A stretch of 64,000 nucleotides of DNA from Dolomitihabitans soli (GTDB taxonomy: Bacteria; Actinomycetota; Actinomycetes; Streptosporangiales; Streptosporangiaceae), in the NCBI RefSeq assembly GCF_022213955.1, contig NZ_JAKNTW010000010.1:62001-126000 (forward strand), given 5' to 3'. This document shows positions 8,550 through 21,650 of this stretch, in pieces; the first letter of the stretch is position 1, and each line of letters starts with the position of its first letter. The translations under genes and the position numbers were made by a program. The notes beneath the pieces were generated by a model that had not been told where the DNA came from, did no database searches, and was given only the letters and a program-made list of their open reading frames with translations.

Positions 8550-9914
8550 ATGCCGGCGAAGGCGATCGCCGCCGCTCTCAGCTCTGTGCTCCTGGCCGGA
8601 GCCCTGGCGGCCTGCGGCGGCGACGGAGGGTCCGGCGACGGCGCCCTCACCGTGTGGACCGAGGAGAACCTCCCCGACCGGATGGCCGTGCAGAAATCCA
8701 TCGCCGCCGGCTTCACCCAGCGGACCGGGATCGAGGTCAATCTCGTCGGAGTCGCGGAAGACCAGTTCAGCCAGGTGGTGACCGCCGCCGCGGCCGCCGG
8801 GAAGCTGCCCGACGTGGTGGGCGCGCTGCCGCTGGCCGGGGTGCGCGAACTGGAGGCCGCCGACCTGCTGGACACCGAGACGCCCGGCCGGATCGTCGAC
8901 GCGCTCGGCAGGGAGGGCTTCACCCGACGGGCCCTGGACCTGAACACCGCGCAGGGCAGGCTGCTCGCCGTACCCAGTGACGCGTGGGCCCAGCTGATCC
9001 TCTACCGCAAGGACCTCTTCGCCGAGGCGGGCCTGGAACCGCCCGACACCTTCGAGCGGCTGGAGCGGGCCGCGGCGAAGCTCGACGACGGCGACCTCGC
9101 CGGGATCACGCTCGCCGTCTCGGCCCGCGACTCCTTCACCGCGCAGAGCTTCGAGCACGTCGCGCTCGCCAACGGCTGCCAGATGATCGACCGAGGGGGC
9201 GGCGTCGGGCTGGCCGGCCCGCAGTGCGTCAGGGCCTTCCAGTTCTACGCCGACCTGGCCAGGAACCACTCCGTGCCCGGCGAACAGGACGTGGACAGCA
9301 CCCGCGCGACGTACTTCGCCGGCCGGGCGGCGATGACCATCTGGTCCTCGTTCATCCTCGACGAGCTGGCCGGACTCCGGAAGGACGCGCCGCCCAGCTG
9401 CGCCGAGTGCCGCGACGACCCCGAGTTCCTCGCCGAGAACACCGGGGTCGTCACCGCGCTGAAGGGCCCGGACGGCACGGCTCCCGCGCAGTACGGCGAG
9501 ATCGTCTCCTGGGCCGTGACCCGGGACGCGAACAGGGACGCCGCACAGTCGTTCGTCTCCTACATGATGAGCGACGGCTACCAGCGGTGGCTCGGCATGG
9601 CGCCGGAGGGCAAGTTCCCGGTGCGCACCGGCTTCGCGGACATCTGGGAGAAGCTGCCCGCGGGGGTGGACGACAGGCGGCCACTCGCCGACGTCTACCC
9701 CGCACCCGTGCTCGACGCCCTGCGCACCAGCCCCGAGACCTTCGCCCGCTGGGGCATCCCTCAGGGCCAGGGCGAACTGGTCGGCGCGGCGATGGGCGAA
9801 CTGCCGGTGCCCAAGGCGCTGAGCGCCGTCGTCGACGGTACGCTCACCCCGCCCCAAGCCGCCGACCAGGCCAGACGCGACGTCGAGGCCATCAAACGCG
9901 GCCTGCGCCAATGA
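8550..9914 (+). CDS. ABC transporter sugar-binding lipoprotein
   Basis: A 454-residue extracellular solute-binding protein. Residues 1-22 form a lipoprotein signal ending in the lipobox L-A-A-C (Cys22), followed by a short Gly/Asp linker and the family opening ALTVWTEENLPDRM. Length and the periplasmic-binding fold pattern (NLVGVAEDQFSQVV, then WSSFILDEL) fit family-1 carbohydrate-binding proteins. The ATG at 8550 follows GTGAGGAGCGACC. It is the first gene of an operon: its TGA overlaps the ATG of the first permease. The ligand is unknown, but the divergent catabolic operon suggests a glycoside or small sugar conjugate. Confidence 0.93.
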   Translation: MPAKAIAAALSSVLLAGALAACGGDGGSGDGALTVWTEENLPDRMAVQKSIAAGFTQRTGIEVNLVGVAEDQFSQVVTAAAAAGKLPDVVGALPLAGVRELEAADLLDTETPGRIVDALGREGFTRRALDLNTAQGRLLAVPSDAWAQLILYRKDLFAEAGLEPPDTFERLERAAAKLDDGDLAGITLAVSARDSFTAQSFEHVALANGCQMIDRGGGVGLAGPQCVRAFQFYADLARNHSVPGEQDVDSTRATYFAGRAAMTIWSSFILDELAGLRKDAPPSCAECRDDPEFLAENTGVVTALKGPDGTAPAQYGEIVSWAVTRDANRDAAQSFVSYMMSDGYQRWLGMAPEGKFPVRTGFADIWEKLPAGVDDRRPLADVYPAPVLDALRTSPETFARWGIPQGQGELVGAAMGELPVPKALSAVVDGTLTPPQAADQARRDVEAIKRGLRQ

Positions 9915-10840
9915 CGGCCACGCGCGGCCGTACCCTCCGCGAGCAGGAGGCCAGAGCCGGACTCGTCCTCATCTCACCCACGCTGGTCATCACCCTCGTC
10001 GTGGTGCTGCTGCCGATGGCCTGGGCCGTCATGCTCGCCTTCCAGGACGCCCGGCTGATCAACATCCGCTACACCGGGATCTTCGGCGGCTACACCCTGG
10101 AGAACTTCGGCTACGTCCTGGCCGAACCGGGATTCTGGAGCGCGCTGGTCACCACCCTCGTCTACACGGTCGCGGGCACGTTCCTGTCCATCGTCACGGG
10201 GCTGGCGGCGGCGCTGGCGCTGCGCGGCCGGTTCCGCGGGCGCACGCTGGTCCGCGCCTCGATCCTGCTGCCCTACGTCGCGCCCGTCGTCGCCGCCGCG
10301 TTCGTCTGGGAGATCATGCTCAACCCGCAGTACGGCGTCGCGAACGTGCTCGGCACCCGGTTCCTCGGCTGGGACGATCCGATCGCCTTCCTCAGCCAGG
10401 CGCAGGGCGAGTTCCTCGGCGTCCGGGTCCCGGTGGCGCTGCTCACCGTGATCGCCTTCGAGGTGTGGAGATACTTCCCGTTCGCCTTCCTGTTCATCCT
10501 GGCCCGGTTACAGGCCATGCCCGCGTATCTGGACGAGGCGGCGCTGGTCGACGGGGCCACGCCGTCGCAGCGGTTCCGGCACGTGACGCTGCCGCAGTTG
10601 TGGCGGGTCATCGCGCTGCTGTCGGTGCTGCGTTTCGTGTTCACCTTCAACAAGTTCGACGACGTCTACCTGCTCACCGGGGGCGGCGCGGGCACCGAGG
10701 TGGTCAGCGTGCGGGTGTTCAACCTGCTCACCGCGCGCGGCGACATCGGCGCGTCGGCGGCCCAGGCGCTGGTGCTCGCCGCCGTGCTGGTGGTCTTCCT
10801 CACGGTCTATCTCAGGTTCTTCGCCGGGGCGGAGCGATGA
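9911..10840 (+). CDS. ABC transporter sugar permease (MalF-like)
   Basis: A 309-residue integral membrane permease with six predicted transmembrane segments, beginning with LVLISPTLVITLVVVLLPMA. The cytoplasmic EAA loop that docks the ATPase is clear in EAALVDGATPSQRFRHVTLP near residue 213. The ATG at 9911 shares ATGA with the stop of the binding-protein gene, and its own stop overlaps the next permease start in the same way. No ATPase gene is present in the operon. In actinomycetes such importers usually share one MsiK-type ATPase encoded elsewhere. Confidence 0.93.
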   Translation: MTATRGRTLREQEARAGLVLISPTLVITLVVVLLPMAWAVMLAFQDARLINIRYTGIFGGYTLENFGYVLAEPGFWSALVTTLVYTVAGTFLSIVTGLAAALALRGRFRGRTLVRASILLPYVAPVVAAAFVWEIMLNPQYGVANVLGTRFLGWDDPIAFLSQAQGEFLGVRVPVALLTVIAFEVWRYFPFAFLFILARLQAMPAYLDEAALVDGATPSQRFRHVTLPQLWRVIALLSVLRFVFTFNKFDDVYLLTGGGAGTEVVSVRVFNLLTARGDIGASAAQALVLAAVLVVFLTVYLRFFAGAER

Positions 10841-11697
10841 GCCGCGACCGGGTCGAGCGGGCGGTCTTCGGCGTGCTGCGCTGGGTGGTCATCGCGGCGC
10901 TCGTGGTGGCCACGGCGTTCCCCTTCTATTACATGATCATGTTGTCGGTCAGGGACATCCAGGAACTGATCCTCGACCCGGCCGCGCTCTGGCCCTCGAC
11001 GATCACCCTGGACACCTACCGCGAGGTACTGACCTCCGAGTCCGGCGGCGGGCAGGGCTTCCTGGTCTTCATCCGCAACAGCGCGGTCATCGCCGTCGCC
11101 GCCGTGCTGCTCACCCTGGCCATCGCCGTCCCCGGCGCCTACGCGGTGGCCAGGCTGCGCTTCTTCGGCCGACGCCAGGTGCACTTCCTCTTCCTGGCCG
11201 TCTACCTGTTCCCGGCGATCGTGCTGGCCATCCCGCTGTTCGTCCTCTTCACCATGCTCGGGCTGCGCGGGTCGCTCGCCGGGCTGGTGCTCGTCTACAT
11301 CTCGCAGACGGTCCCCGTCACCGTCTACATGCTGCGCAACTACTTCGAGACGGTGCCGGCCGGTGTGGAGGAGGCGGCGGCCATCGACGGGTGCGGCCGG
11401 ATGGAGACCATCTGGCGGGTCACCCTCCCGCTGTCGAAGCCCGCCCTGATGGCGACCAGCCTCTACATCTTCATGATCGCCTGGAACGAGTTCCTGTTCG
11501 CCCTGCTCTTCCTGGTGGAACGCCGCGAGAGCTGGACCGTGTCGCTCGGCCTGTCCCAGCTCGCGGGCGGCATCGAGATCCCGACGACCGTACTCATGGC
11601 AGGATCAGTGGTCCTGACCCTCCCCATCGTGGTCATCTTCTTCGCCGGTGAGCGACTTCTCACCGAGGGACTGACCGCGGGCGCAGAGAAGGGGTGA
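10837..11697 (+). CDS. ABC transporter sugar permease (MalG-like)
   Basis: A 286-residue second permease subunit, with an N-terminal membrane segment (VVIAALVVATAFPFYYMIML) and the EAA motif EEAAAIDGCGRMETIWRVTL near residue 180. The C-terminus has the usual VVLTLPIVVIFFAGERLL-type last helix and short cytosolic tail. The start at 10837 overlaps the stop of the first permease (ATGA). The stop overlaps the GTG of the ROK gene (GTGA), so the whole operon is translationally coupled. Confidence 0.93.
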   Translation: MSRDRVERAVFGVLRWVVIAALVVATAFPFYYMIMLSVRDIQELILDPAALWPSTITLDTYREVLTSESGGGQGFLVFIRNSAVIAVAAVLLTLAIAVPGAYAVARLRFFGRRQVHFLFLAVYLFPAIVLAIPLFVLFTMLGLRGSLAGLVLVYISQTVPVTVYMLRNYFETVPAGVEEAAAIDGCGRMETIWRVTLPLSKPALMATSLYIFMIAWNEFLFALLFLVERRESWTVSLGLSQLAGGIEIPTTVLMAGSVVLTLPIVVIFFAGERLLTEGLTAGAEKG

Positions 11698-12842
11698 CCA
11701 CCCTGACACCCGGACAGATCCTCCAGCTCATCCGCGAGGGCAGGTGCCGAACCCGCAAGGAGCTGATCGAGCACACCGGCCTGTCCCGGTCGACCATCAC
11801 CGACCGGGTCGACCGTCTCATGGAGGCCCGCTACGTGCGGGAGTCAGGGGTGGCCGTCTCCAGCGGCGGCCGGCCGCCCACGGTCCTGGAGGTGGACCCG
11901 TCCTCCCGCCTGCTCCTCGTCGCCGACCTCGGGGCCGGTCACGCCGGGGTCGCGCTCACCGACCTGACCGCCACGCCGCTGGCGGAGGAGTTCACCGAGA
12001 TGCGCATCGAGCGCGGCCCGGAGGAGGTCCTCGCCTGGGTGTGCGAGGCGTTCCACCGGCTCCTCGCGGAAACCGGCCGGGCCCTGACCGACGTGTGCGG
12101 CATCGGCATCGACGTCCCCGGCTCCGTCGACCACGCGGCCGGCCGGGTCAACCGCTCGTTCCTGATGCCCGGCTGGGACGACCATCCCGTCGCCGAGGTC
12201 ATGCGCCGCTCCTTCGACGTGCCCATCCTGGTCGAGAACGACGCCACCGCCATGGCCGTCGGCGAATGGTGGTCCTCCTGGCGTTCCGTCCCCTCGCTGC
12301 TGCTCGTCAAGGTCGCGACCGGGATCGGCGCGGGCATCGTGCTCGACGGCCGCATCTACCGCGGCGCCCAGGAGGCCGCGGGAAGCATCGGCCACGTCCG
12401 CCTCCGCGAGCAGGACGACCGGGTCTGCTCCTGCGGCTCACGCGGCTGCGTGGCCTCCCTCGCCAGCGGCCAGGCCATCGCCCGCGACCTGGGCGCCGAT
12501 CTCACCAGCCGCGACGTGGTCCGCCTGGTCCAGATGGGCGACCCCGCCGCCATCGCCCGCACCCAGGAGGCCGGCCGTACCCTGGGCATCGTGCTGGCCA
12601 CCGCCGTGAGCCTGCTCAATCCGGGCGTGCTCGTGCTGGCCGGCGACATGGCCGAGACCCAGGAGCACTATCTGACCGGCATCCGGGAGACGGTCTACCG
12701 CCGCTCCCTGCCGTACACCACCCATGGCCTGGAGATCGCCACCAGCCGCCTCGGCCACCGGGCGGGGGTGATCGGCGGGGCGGTCTCCGTGATCGACCAC
12801 GTCCTGTCCCCCACCGTCGTCGACGCGCGCCTCCTCCCCTGA
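11694..12842 (+). CDS. ROK-family transcriptional regulator
   Basis: A 382-residue protein with an N-terminal winged helix (RKELIEHTGLSRSTITDRVD, residues 22-41) and a C-terminal ROK sugar-kinase-like domain. The phosphate loop LVADLGAGHAGVALTD, the catalytic-type VENDATAMAVGE and the zinc knuckle CSCGSRGCVASLASG are all visible. As it has the DNA-binding domain it should be a sugar-responsive repressor of the XylR/NagC type, though a kinase-competent Asp is retained. It is coupled to the permease gene and probably controls the importer and the divergent catabolic operon through the 8371-8451 palindrome (inference). Its TGA and the TGA of the convergent gene abut as TGATCA. Confidence 0.9.
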   Translation: MTTLTPGQILQLIREGRCRTRKELIEHTGLSRSTITDRVDRLMEARYVRESGVAVSSGGRPPTVLEVDPSSRLLLVADLGAGHAGVALTDLTATPLAEEFTEMRIERGPEEVLAWVCEAFHRLLAETGRALTDVCGIGIDVPGSVDHAAGRVNRSFLMPGWDDHPVAEVMRRSFDVPILVENDATAMAVGEWWSSWRSVPSLLLVKVATGIGAGIVLDGRIYRGAQEAAGSIGHVRLREQDDRVCSCGSRGCVASLASGQAIARDLGADLTSRDVVRLVQMGDPAAIARTQEAGRTLGIVLATAVSLLNPGVLVLAGDMAETQEHYLTGIRETVYRRSLPYTTHGLEIATSRLGHRAGVIGGAVSVIDHVLSPTVVDARLLP

Positions 12843-13505
12843 TCAGGAGACCGGCCGGGCACGTTCAACCGGGCGGGGTGCGGCCCCGACCTCCGGCGTC
12901 CGGCCCGCCGCCCACACGCCCAGCGCGAACAACGTCGCGACCTCGGTGATCGCCAGGCCCCGCTCGACCACGCCGAGCGGCATGACCCGCCACCACGGCA
13001 TGTCGTTCCAGAGGGCGAAGCCGATCGCTGCCGTGATCCCGGCCACCCACAGCAACGAGCCCAGCCCCAGCCAGGTCACCACGCGCGCCGCCAGGTGCCG
13101 CCGCCACGGCCTGCTGATCAGTAGCGCGGCGATCGGGAGGCTGAGGAAGGCGACGATGCTGCCCACCCGGTGGATGCTCCCGTTCAGGCTCGGGCCCACG
13201 GACCAGTCATGCTTGGGAAACGCGGCGGTCACCAGCATTCCCACGCTCCACGCAGCCAGCGCCAGCATCCCCGGCGAGAGGGCGGGGGCCAGCCGCCTGC
13301 GGGCGAGCGACACCGCGATCGCCACCGAGCCGATGCCGACCAGGCCGACCGCGAGCCCGAAGAGCCAGCCGCTGGGGCCGAGACCGTGCTCACTGATGGT
13401 CCGCCTCAACGGGTTGACCACCGCGACGTATCGCAGGTCCAGCGCCACGATCACCGTGACCGCCACCCCCACCGCGACCACGCCGACAACCGCCGCTCGA
13501 TGCAC
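12843..13505 (-). CDS. DUF998-family integral membrane protein
   Basis: A 220-residue protein with about six hydrophobic segments (for example AAVVGVVAVGVAVTVIVAL, GWLFGLAVGLVGIGSVAIAV and LLWVAGITAAIGFALW). The fold pattern and spacing, including the NPLRRTISEHGLG stretch after the first helix, match DUF998 membrane proteins of actinobacteria, whose function is not established. The GTG at 13505 follows GGGAAGGAGGAGGCCC; the longer open frame upstream lacks a leader. It converges with the ROK gene with no spacer. Confidence 0.8.
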   Translation of the reverse strand: MHRAAVVGVVAVGVAVTVIVALDLRYVAVVNPLRRTISEHGLGPSGWLFGLAVGLVGIGSVAIAVSLARRRLAPALSPGMLALAAWSVGMLVTAAFPKHDWSVGPSLNGSIHRVGSIVAFLSLPIAALLISRPWRRHLAARVVTWLGLGSLLWVAGITAAIGFALWNDMPWWRVMPLGVVERGLAITEVATLFALGVWAAGRTPEVGAAPRPVERARPVS

Positions 13506-13633
13506 GGGCCTCCTCCCTTCCCCCAGGATGATCCCGCAAAGGGGGTAAAGGCCGCATATAGGCGTACGGGTCTGCCACGCCTTGATCATTGAGCGAATAG
13601 ATCAAGAACGCTTGCCGGAAGTTGGCTTCAGGG

Positions 13634-13670
13634 CAATAAAAAGCCCCGCCATTCCCGGAGGAAGGCGGGG
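13634..13670 (-). terminator. Rho-independent terminator of the kinase gene
   Basis: On the minus strand CCCCGCC (from 13670) pairs with GGCGGGG (to 13644) and is followed by CTTTTTATT, a classic stem plus U-run, 27 bp beyond the kinase stop codon. Confidence 0.85.
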
Positions 13671-13696
13671 AAGAATCACTTTCAGCGCACAGAATC

Positions 13697-18376
<4,680 letters not shown>

Positions 18377-18533
18377 CGGTCCCCGCCCACCTGGCGATCC
18401 CTGCCCTCCTCAGCCTTCGGCTCGGCAGGGTCGCCGGGCCCGTCGTCCGAGAGCGGTGGGTGGCGCGTCAGGTACGGCAAACGCGGATTCAGCGCGGGGT
18501 TGACCGGAGAAGCCACGTACGCGGCCGGGTCGT

Positions 18534-18567
18534 CACGGTGCTCAGGCACGCGCGCCTGAGCACCGTG
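18534..18567. terminator. Bidirectional hairpin between convergent genes
   Basis: A perfect 14-bp inverted repeat (CACGGTGCTCAGGC, 18534-18547, and its complement, 18554-18567) around a 6-nt loop, between the convergent GH2 and beta-propeller genes. There is no U-run, which is common for actinomycete terminators. The rest of 18377-18628 shows no gene. Confidence 0.7.
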
Positions 18568-18628
18568 GACCCACGGAGCCCTGCCACCTGCGGCGGGTGG
18601 CGCCGGGGTGGCCTGCCGTACGGGATCG

Positions 18629-19918
18629 CTATGCGAGAGGGCGCAGGCGGATGCCGTGGCTGTCGGCGCGTTCGATGCCCGTGGCGTCGAGGTTGGTGAT
18701 CGGGAGCAGGCCGGCCACCTCCCCCGACCGGCCGCCCTGGGTGACCTTGATGATCAGCAGGCCGGGGTCGGTGCCGTGGGAGGAGTGCGGGTCGCCGGAG
18801 AGCGGGGTGGGGCCGCGGGTCGAAGCGAAGATCCACTTGCGGTCGGGCGACACGGCGAACAGGTCCACCGTCGGGTCGGCGCTGAACGGCGAGACCAGGT
18901 CGATCGTGCCGACCCGTGCCCCCGTCCGGCCGTCGAACACCTCGATGACGTTCCCGTCGCGGTCGCCGACCCAGACGAAGCGCTCGTTCTTCGTGACCGC
19001 GGTGCCGTGGGCGTCACGGTCGTGCGCGTCGTCGTCGAAGAGCCGCTGCACGGCGGGGACGTTGGGCGGGTTGGCGGCCGAGTAGCCCTTCATCGGCATC
19101 CGGAACACGCTGAACTGGTCGAGGTTGTGCGCCGTCCCGCCGCCTCCGTCGCCGAACACCGTGCCCTTGGCCTCGGCGAACCCGCATCCGTTGGCCGGAA
19201 TGTGCTCCTTGTCGTACTCAGCGACGATCGACATCGGCGTCGTGCGCCAGTCGACCATGAGCAGCCCGCCGCCCCGCAGGCTGACGAACACCGGCCCGTT
19301 GTCGGAGGCGATGAACGGGCAGATCGGCGCGTTGTCCGGCCGCAGCTCCGCGGACTCGCAGGGAGCGCCGTTCGGCGTGGTGCACCCGGCCAGGTCGAGC
19401 GTCGCGGCGGGCTCCTGGGCGAAGGTCCCGTTCACGTAGTCGGTGCGGATCCGTTCGAGTTTCTTGCCGTTCTGGTTGGCGATGACGAGGTAACGGTCGT
19501 CCTCGGTCGGCCACAGGGCGTGCGCCTGCCGGGCGCCCCCGGTCCCCGTCTCGGCGGCGAAGCAGGCCAGCGGTTGCCGGGTGCCGGCGTTGAAGATCAC
19601 CACATGGCCGCTGGCCACGAAGGAGATCGCGGCGTGCGAGCCGGTCTTGTTGAACACGATCATGTGCGGCCGGACCGGGTTCCTGCCGGTGCTCGCAGCG
19701 CACATCGAGGCGGTCGCCGTGGCCAGGTCGATCGTGCCCGCCGCGCTGCGCTCCCCGGAGCTGTGGCCTCTGAAGATGTGCACGGTTCCGCCGTAGGCGA
19801 GCCCGTTGGTGTCGGACTGGTCGAGCAGCCACACCTCGAACGACGCTTTGGGCGCCTGCGCCGCCCCGAGGGTCACGATCATCAGGATGGCTACGGCGAA
19901 GGCTCTCCATCTCCCCAT
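18629..19918 (-). CDS. Secreted beta-propeller (YncE/lactonase-like) protein
   Basis: A 429-residue protein with a signal peptide (GRWRAFAVAILMIVTLGAA, cleavage near residue 22). Several WD/NHL-like blades follow, for example ISFVASGHVVIFNAG, RYLVIANQNGKKLERI, and RFVWVGDRDGNVIEVFDG. It contains a few Cys that could pair outside the cell. Such propellers bind ligands or act as lactonases; no catalytic signature is certain here. The start at 19918 (MGRW) was chosen because the signal peptide begins there; the frame is open for 20 further codons upstream. Confidence 0.75.
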   Translation of the reverse strand: MGRWRAFAVAILMIVTLGAAQAPKASFEVWLLDQSDTNGLAYGGTVHIFRGHSSGERSAAGTIDLATATASMCAASTGRNPVRPHMIVFNKTGSHAAISFVASGHVVIFNAGTRQPLACFAAETGTGGARQAHALWPTEDDRYLVIANQNGKKLERIRTDYVNGTFAQEPAATLDLAGCTTPNGAPCESAELRPDNAPICPFIASDNGPVFVSLRGGGLLMVDWRTTPMSIVAEYDKEHIPANGCGFAEAKGTVFGDGGGGTAHNLDQFSVFRMPMKGYSAANPPNVPAVQRLFDDDAHDRDAHGTAVTKNERFVWVGDRDGNVIEVFDGRTGARVGTIDLVSPFSADPTVDLFAVSPDRKWIFASTRGPTPLSGDPHSSHGTDPGLLIIKVTQGGRSGEVAGLLPITNLDATGIERADSHGIRLRPLA

Positions 19919-19981
19919 GTGCGGAGTGTCGCCGCGATCGGTGAACCCATCAAGGGGGTTGTCCGGCCTGGGACACACCTT

Positions 19982-21394
19982 TCACAGCCCGTACGCCTCC
20001 AGGAGCCGCAGCCACACCTCGCTGACCGTCGGGAAGGAGGGCACGGCGTGCCAGAGCCGGTCGAGCGGCACCTCGGCGGTCACCGCGATCGTGGCGGAGT
20101 GCAGCAGCTCGGCGGTGCCCGGCCCGGCGAAGGTCACGCCGAGCAGCACCCCGCGGTCCTCGTCCACGACGGCCTTGGCCCGTCCCCGGTATCCGTCGCC
20201 GAGCAGGAACGCCCCGGCCACCGCGCCCAGGTCGTACTCCACCACGCGGACGGCGAACCCCTCCTGCCTGGCCTGCTCCTCGGTGCGGCCGACGGCGCAG
20301 ACCTGCGGGTCGGTGAAGACCACCTGCGGCGCGCCGTACCCGCCGGCGAGGTCGCGGTACGACGGCAGGTCGTCGCGCTCGCCGCGGGCCCGCGCGACGA
20401 TGACGTCACCGCACGCCCGCGCCTGGTATTTGCCCATGTGGGTGAGCAGCACCCGGCCGTTGACGTCGCCGACCGCGTACAGCCAGCCGTCGGCGACGCC
20501 GGTCGCCCGCAGGGTGTCGTCCACGGTCACCGGCTCGTCCTCGGGCAGCCCGATCGTGCCGAGGCCGAGGCCGGCGGTGGCGGCGCGGCGTCCGGTGGCC
20601 ACCAGCAGCTCATCGGCCTCGACGGGCGGCCCCTGCGCCAGATGAACGGTCACCTTGCCGCCGGGCTCCGGCCGTTCGACCCTCCTCACCTGGGCGCCGA
20701 AGCGCACTCCGATCCCCGACTCCACGAAGGACCGGGCCAGCAGTTCGCCCGCGAACGGCTCGATCTTGCCGAGCAGCCCCGAGCCGCGGACCAGCAGCGT
20801 CGTCTCCCGGCTGCCGAGCCCGTGCATGGCCTGCGCCATCTCACACGCGACCACCCCGCCGCCCAGCACGACCAGCCGCGCGGGGACGCCGGTCGCCGCC
20901 GTCACCTCGTGGCTGGTCCACGGCGCGGCCTCGGCCAGGCCGGGGACGGGCGGGATCACCGCGGTGCTCCCGGTGGCCAGGACCACCGCCTGCCGGGCGG
21001 TCAGCAGCCGGACCGAGCCGTCGCGGGCGGTCACCTCGACCCTCCTGGGACCGGCCAGCCGCCCCCTGCCGCGCACGAACTCGGCGGGCAGCCCTTCGAT
21101 CCAGCCCACCTGGCCGGAGTCATCGAAGTGGGACACCACCTCGTCGCGGCGGGCGAGCACCGCCGCGCTGTCGATCGGGCCCGGCTCCAGGCCGGGCACC
21201 CGGCCGACCTCGGCGGTCAGCTCGACCGGCCGCAGCAGCGCCTTGCTCGGGACGCACGCCCAGTAGGCGCACTCGCCGCCCGCCAGGACGTCCTCCACCA
21301 CGGCCGCCGTCAGCCCGCCTCGTACGGCACGGGCCGCGACGTTCTCCCCCGCCGGGCCCGCGCCGATCACGATCACGTCGAAGTCGTCCGCCAC
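19982..21394 (-). CDS. FAD-dependent pyridine nucleotide-disulfide oxidoreductase-like protein
   Basis: A 470-residue class-I flavin reductase homolog. The FAD-binding loop VIVIGAGPAGENVAARA opens the protein, then the redox-pair motif GGECAYWACVPSKALLRP with two Cys. The NAD(P) loop LVVLGGGVVACEMAQAM and the second FAD motif LYAVGDVNGRVLLTHMG follow. In the C-terminal dimer interface the usual catalytic H-P-T-x-S-E reads F-P-T-V-S-E, so the active-site histidine is replaced by Phe. The enzyme may therefore not be a standard disulfide reductase. The GTG at 21394 follows GGAGGAGAC. Confidence 0.88.
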   Translation of the reverse strand: MADDFDVIVIGAGPAGENVAARAVRGGLTAAVVEDVLAGGECAYWACVPSKALLRPVELTAEVGRVPGLEPGPIDSAAVLARRDEVVSHFDDSGQVGWIEGLPAEFVRGRGRLAGPRRVEVTARDGSVRLLTARQAVVLATGSTAVIPPVPGLAEAAPWTSHEVTAATGVPARLVVLGGGVVACEMAQAMHGLGSRETTLLVRGSGLLGKIEPFAGELLARSFVESGIGVRFGAQVRRVERPEPGGKVTVHLAQGPPVEADELLVATGRRAATAGLGLGTIGLPEDEPVTVDDTLRATGVADGWLYAVGDVNGRVLLTHMGKYQARACGDVIVARARGERDDLPSYRDLAGGYGAPQVVFTDPQVCAVGRTEEQARQEGFAVRVVEYDLGAVAGAFLLGDGYRGRAKAVVDEDRGVLLGVTFAGPGTAELLHSATIAVTAEVPLDRLWHAVPSFPTVSEVWLRLLEAYGL

Positions 21395-21650
21395 GTCTCC
21401 TCCAAGATGAGTGCAGTGGCACCAGCTTCGCACGCCAGGAACGACTGGTTCATGCCCACGTCACCAGTCTCGGGACCGAGCACGGCGCCCGATCACCCGC
21501 AGGGCCACCGCCGTGGACGTGTCGGATGGGTATCACTACTCCTCATTTTCAGTCAGGTGCGAAACTAGAGGAGGAAAGGTTTAGGCCATCGACAAAACCG
21601 GTCAAGAGACGCTAGCTGCGATCCCGGCTGAGGTTTGCTAGGTTTCGTAC

